Below are positions 62,242-64,000 of a stretch of DNA of 64,000 bases, in pieces. A model generated the notes under the pieces. It did not search any database. It had not been told where the DNA came from and saw nothing but the letters and a program-made list of their open reading frames with translations. Made by a program: the position numbers and the translations under genes. Numbering within the stretch: the stretch's first letter is position 1; each line of letters starts with the position of its first letter. This DNA comes from Woeseiaceae bacterium (lineage in GTDB: Bacteria; Pseudomonadota; Gammaproteobacteria; Steroidobacterales; Woeseiaceae), in assembly GCA_021773095.1 (NCBI GenBank), contig JAJFKR010000026.1, forward strand, positions 62,001-126,000. The letters run 5' to 3'.

Positions 62242-63206
62242 TATCCAGCGTTCAACTCTGCAAGAGCTTCCTCATACTCTCGCTCAATTTTCACCGCTAT
62301 CTCCAGGGCCGGAAGAACCTCGTCGATATTGCCAACGCCTTGTCCGGCACTCCAGATATCCTTCCAGACCTTCGTATCCGATTTGCTCGCCTTCGCAAAG
62401 TCCATGTCTGACTTGGATCCTTGCGGCAGATTATCGGGATCCATGCCGGCATTCGCGATGCTGCCTTTGAGATAACTGCCATGGATTCCTGAAAATAATG
62501 ACGAGTAGACAATATCGGATGAGTTGCTTTCGATAATCATCGCTTTGTATTCGGGATCTGCGTTCGCCTCATCACAAGCGATAAAGCGAGTTCCGCTGTA
62601 CGCGAGATCCGCACCCATTGCCCTAGCCGCCAACACGTCCCTGCCATTCGTAATACAACCTGACAGTATGATCGCGCCGTCAAACTCCTTGCGAATTTCT
62701 TTCACCAGTGCAAAAGGGCTTAGGGTCCCCGCGTGGCCGCCGGCGCCGGCACAAACTGCAATGATGCCATCGACGCCCTGGCTAATCGCTTTGCGGGCAT
62801 GTCGCAAACTGATTACATCGTGGAAAACCAGGCCGCCGTAGGAATGCACTGCTGTTACGACATCTACCGGTGGCCTGAGACTTGTAATTATTATGGGCAC
62901 CTGATGCTCGACGCAGGTTTCCAGATCTTCGCGCAACCGCATATTGCTCGCGTGCACAATCTGGTTAACAGCGTAAGGCGCGACCGTCTCTCCCGGATTG
63001 GCCTCGGAGTATTCACCGAGTTCACCTTTTATTCGCACAAGCCACTCGCCAAGCATTGAGGGCGGTCTGGCGTTGAGTGCCGGAAACGAACCGACAATGC
63101 CCGCTTTACATTGGGCGATTACCAGTTCCGGCCCCGAAACTATGAACATCGGAGCACCAATCAGCGGGACTCTAAGCTTTCCCTCCAGCAACCCGGGTAA
63201 CGCCAT
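62241..63206 (-). CDS. Nitronate monooxygenase (2-nitropropane dioxygenase family)
   Basis: 321 residues, FMN-dependent TIM barrel. LIGAPMFIVSGPELVIAQC opens the class, HDVISLRHA includes the catalytic histidine region, and AVCAGAGGHAGTLSPF binds the FMN phosphate, followed by ARAMGADLAYSGTRF. It detoxifies propionate-3-nitronate or similar nitronates. It lies between the PaaI thioesterase gene and crcB on one strand. Confidence 0.9.
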   Translation of the reverse strand: MALPGLLEGKLRVPLIGAPMFIVSGPELVIAQCKAGIVGSFPALNARPPSMLGEWLVRIKGELGEYSEANPGETVAPYAVNQIVHASNMRLREDLETCVEHQVPIIITSLRPPVDVVTAVHSYGGLVFHDVISLRHARKAISQGVDGIIAVCAGAGGHAGTLSPFALVKEIRKEFDGAIILSGCITNGRDVLAARAMGADLAYSGTRFIACDEANADPEYKAMIIESNSSDIVYSSLFSGIHGSYLKGSIANAGMDPDNLPQGSKSDMDFAKASKSDTKVWKDIWSAGQGVGNIDEVLPALEIAVKIEREYEEALAELNAG

Positions 63207-63218
63207 AAAAATAATTTC

Positions 63219-63620
63219 CTATCTCGAATCCATGAAACTTGCTTCGCAATCAGCGATGACCGCATCATCCGAAATCAGTCGTGCTTCGGCTTTTAGAATT
63301 ATCAAACGGCCTTTTTCTTTTTCTATCCAGCCCTTGAGGATAACCGTCTCACCCACCAGCAACGGCTTACGATAACGTATCTCACACTTGGCTGTGTGCG
63401 CCTTTCGGCCTTGCCAGTACAGGACATTGGCTGTGACGTCATCCAGCGCAGAATAGATGATCCCCCCATGTATCGTGTCATTCCAGCCAACATGATTTTC
63501 TGTGCCCGTAAATTCGCCCGTGCACGTATTGCCGTCGACCGTAAACTTGATCTTGAGACCGATAGGATTTTCTTTGCCGCAGGCGAAACACATGTCCGCC
63601 GCTTCAATTGGCTCCGACAT
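63219..63620 (-). CDS. PaaI-type hotdog thioesterase
   Basis: 133 residues of the hotdog fold. CFACGKENPIGLKIKF is typical of the acyl-CoA thioesterases with a CxxCG start, and VGWNDTIHGGIIYSALDDV holds the HGG catalytic motif. The product would be a free acid from an aryl- or acyl-CoA. The ATG at 63620 lies 14 bp after the ccmI-type gene, in the same direction. Confidence 0.85.
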   Translation of the reverse strand: MSEPIEAADMCFACGKENPIGLKIKFTVDGNTCTGEFTGTENHVGWNDTIHGGIIYSALDDVTANVLYWQGRKAHTAKCEIRYRKPLLVGETVILKGWIEKEKGRLIILKAEARLISDDAVIADCEASFMDSR

Positions 63621-63634
63621 AGTGAGCTCCGTCG

Positions 63635-64000
63635 CTAAGGTAATTGTTGATCGATAAGTAGATCAACCGCCTGTTGATCATTGGTATTGATAAGCAATGT
63701 CCCGGACCAGTCACCTGATTGGGCCATCGGGCTACCCGAGACTGATACTCTCGCGACGATTTCGACTTCCGCAAAACCTGATAACGGGCGGCCAGCCACC
63801 ATCGCGTCAGTATCGCCCAATGAGACACGCAGCGGCAGCTCCGAGAGGCGCCGCGGTGTCACCGCGATCGGCGGCGAAGGTTGTGCCGGATCACGAGCAA
63901 TGACATAGACAGTGGCCTCCGACGGCAATTGCTGCAAAGCCGCTGCCGAAATCGACAGGTTGATCGATACGAGCGCGCTCGATAATTCTGCCGCTGCCAC
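63635..64000 (-). CDS. Cytochrome c biogenesis protein CcmI, C-terminal part (window edge)
   Basis: The 3-prime end of a gene that enters from beyond 64000, 122 codons visible. ATVYVIARDPAQPSPPIAV, LPLRVSLGDTDAM and VEIVARVSVSGSPMAQSGD match the C-terminal domain of CcmI (CycH), which presents apocytochrome c to the CcmF/H ligase in the periplasm. The upstream ccm genes would lie outside. This pathway would be needed by the MbnH-like di-heme protein. Confidence 0.8.
   Translation of the reverse strand: MAAAELSSALVSINLSISAAALQQLPSEATVYVIARDPAQPSPPIAVTPRRLSELPLRVSLGDTDAMVAGRPLSGFAEVEIVARVSVSGSPMAQSGDWSGTLLINTNDQQAVDLLIDQQLP

Noticed and set aside
62242..62300. Fluoride riboswitch before crcB
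   Set aside because: The crcB start overlaps the previous stop by one base, so no leader exists to hold a riboswitch.
1..64000. CRISPR arrays or tRNA/rRNA genes
   Set aside because: No regularly spaced direct repeats and no cloverleaf or rRNA-like sequence were noticed on reading either strand.

Overview
The window reads as chromosome of a free-living, probably marine or benthic, Gammaproteobacterium. The evidence is the order pabB-pabC-mltG-tmk-holB-pilZ, a GlyGly-CTERM protein, a large TonB-dependent receptor, a CcmI-type cytochrome c maturation gene, and moderate base composition with tightly packed genes that often overlap as ATGA or TTGA. A Woeseiales-like or Chromatiales-like lineage is my inference only. 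I saw no tRNA, rRNA or CRISPR array.

Layout. 0-5.3 kb: folate (pabB, pabC), cell wall (mltG), dTMP kinase, clamp-loader delta prime and a PilZ protein. 5.3-10.7 kb: a cyclic-nucleotide/rhodanese protein, a fused beta-oxidation enzyme, an EEP phosphohydrolase, a TIR-like protein and a GlpQ-type phosphodiesterase. 10.7-16.9 kb: an exported redox block of TlpA thioredoxin, a DUF4266 lipoprotein, a DUF3570 barrel, ApbE flavin transferase, a coiled-coil membrane protein and an MbnP/MbnH metallo-mystery pair. 17-26 kb: a scarred accessory region with a truncated antiporter fused tail-to-tail to a truncated metallo-hydrolase, a frameshifted IS, a solo IS end, two decayed membrane-protein genes, a toxin-antitoxin pair and a few intact accessory genes. 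26-42 kb: a peptide and D-amino-acid scavenging locus of TonB receptor, metallo-hydrolase, M14 carboxypeptidase, amidohydrolase, aminotransferase, dicarboxylate-type symporter, racemase, D-aminoacylase, LysR regulator and D-amino-acid dehydrogenase. 42-49 kb: assorted enzymes, a GlyGly-CTERM cyclophilin, an EamA exporter and a PrsW protease. 49-54 kb: a lipid-type operon (P450, FAAL-ACP, FabH-like synthase). 54-64 kb: an acyltransferase, a PadR/TonB pair, a YcaQ glycosylase, a sterol-desaturase-family protein, a PLP decarboxylase, crcB, a nitronate monooxygenase, a thioesterase and the 3-prime end of ccmI.

The most informative signals are these. (1) The DUF3570 barrel carries a D-x-x-T-G-A-S motif resembling the ApbE flavinylation consensus, and apbE lies next to it. 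(2) The TonB receptor and the D-aminoacylase, 10 kb apart, share a matching promoter: TTGACC-N17-TTAAAT with a 12-bp upstream element at identical spacing. This ties them into one regulon. (3) There is a compact FAAL-ACP/KSIII/P450 operon. (4) Two copies of a 21-bp operator lie between padR and a TonB-like gene. Several genes appear to use rare starts (AUU, CUG), inferred from reading frames and motifs.
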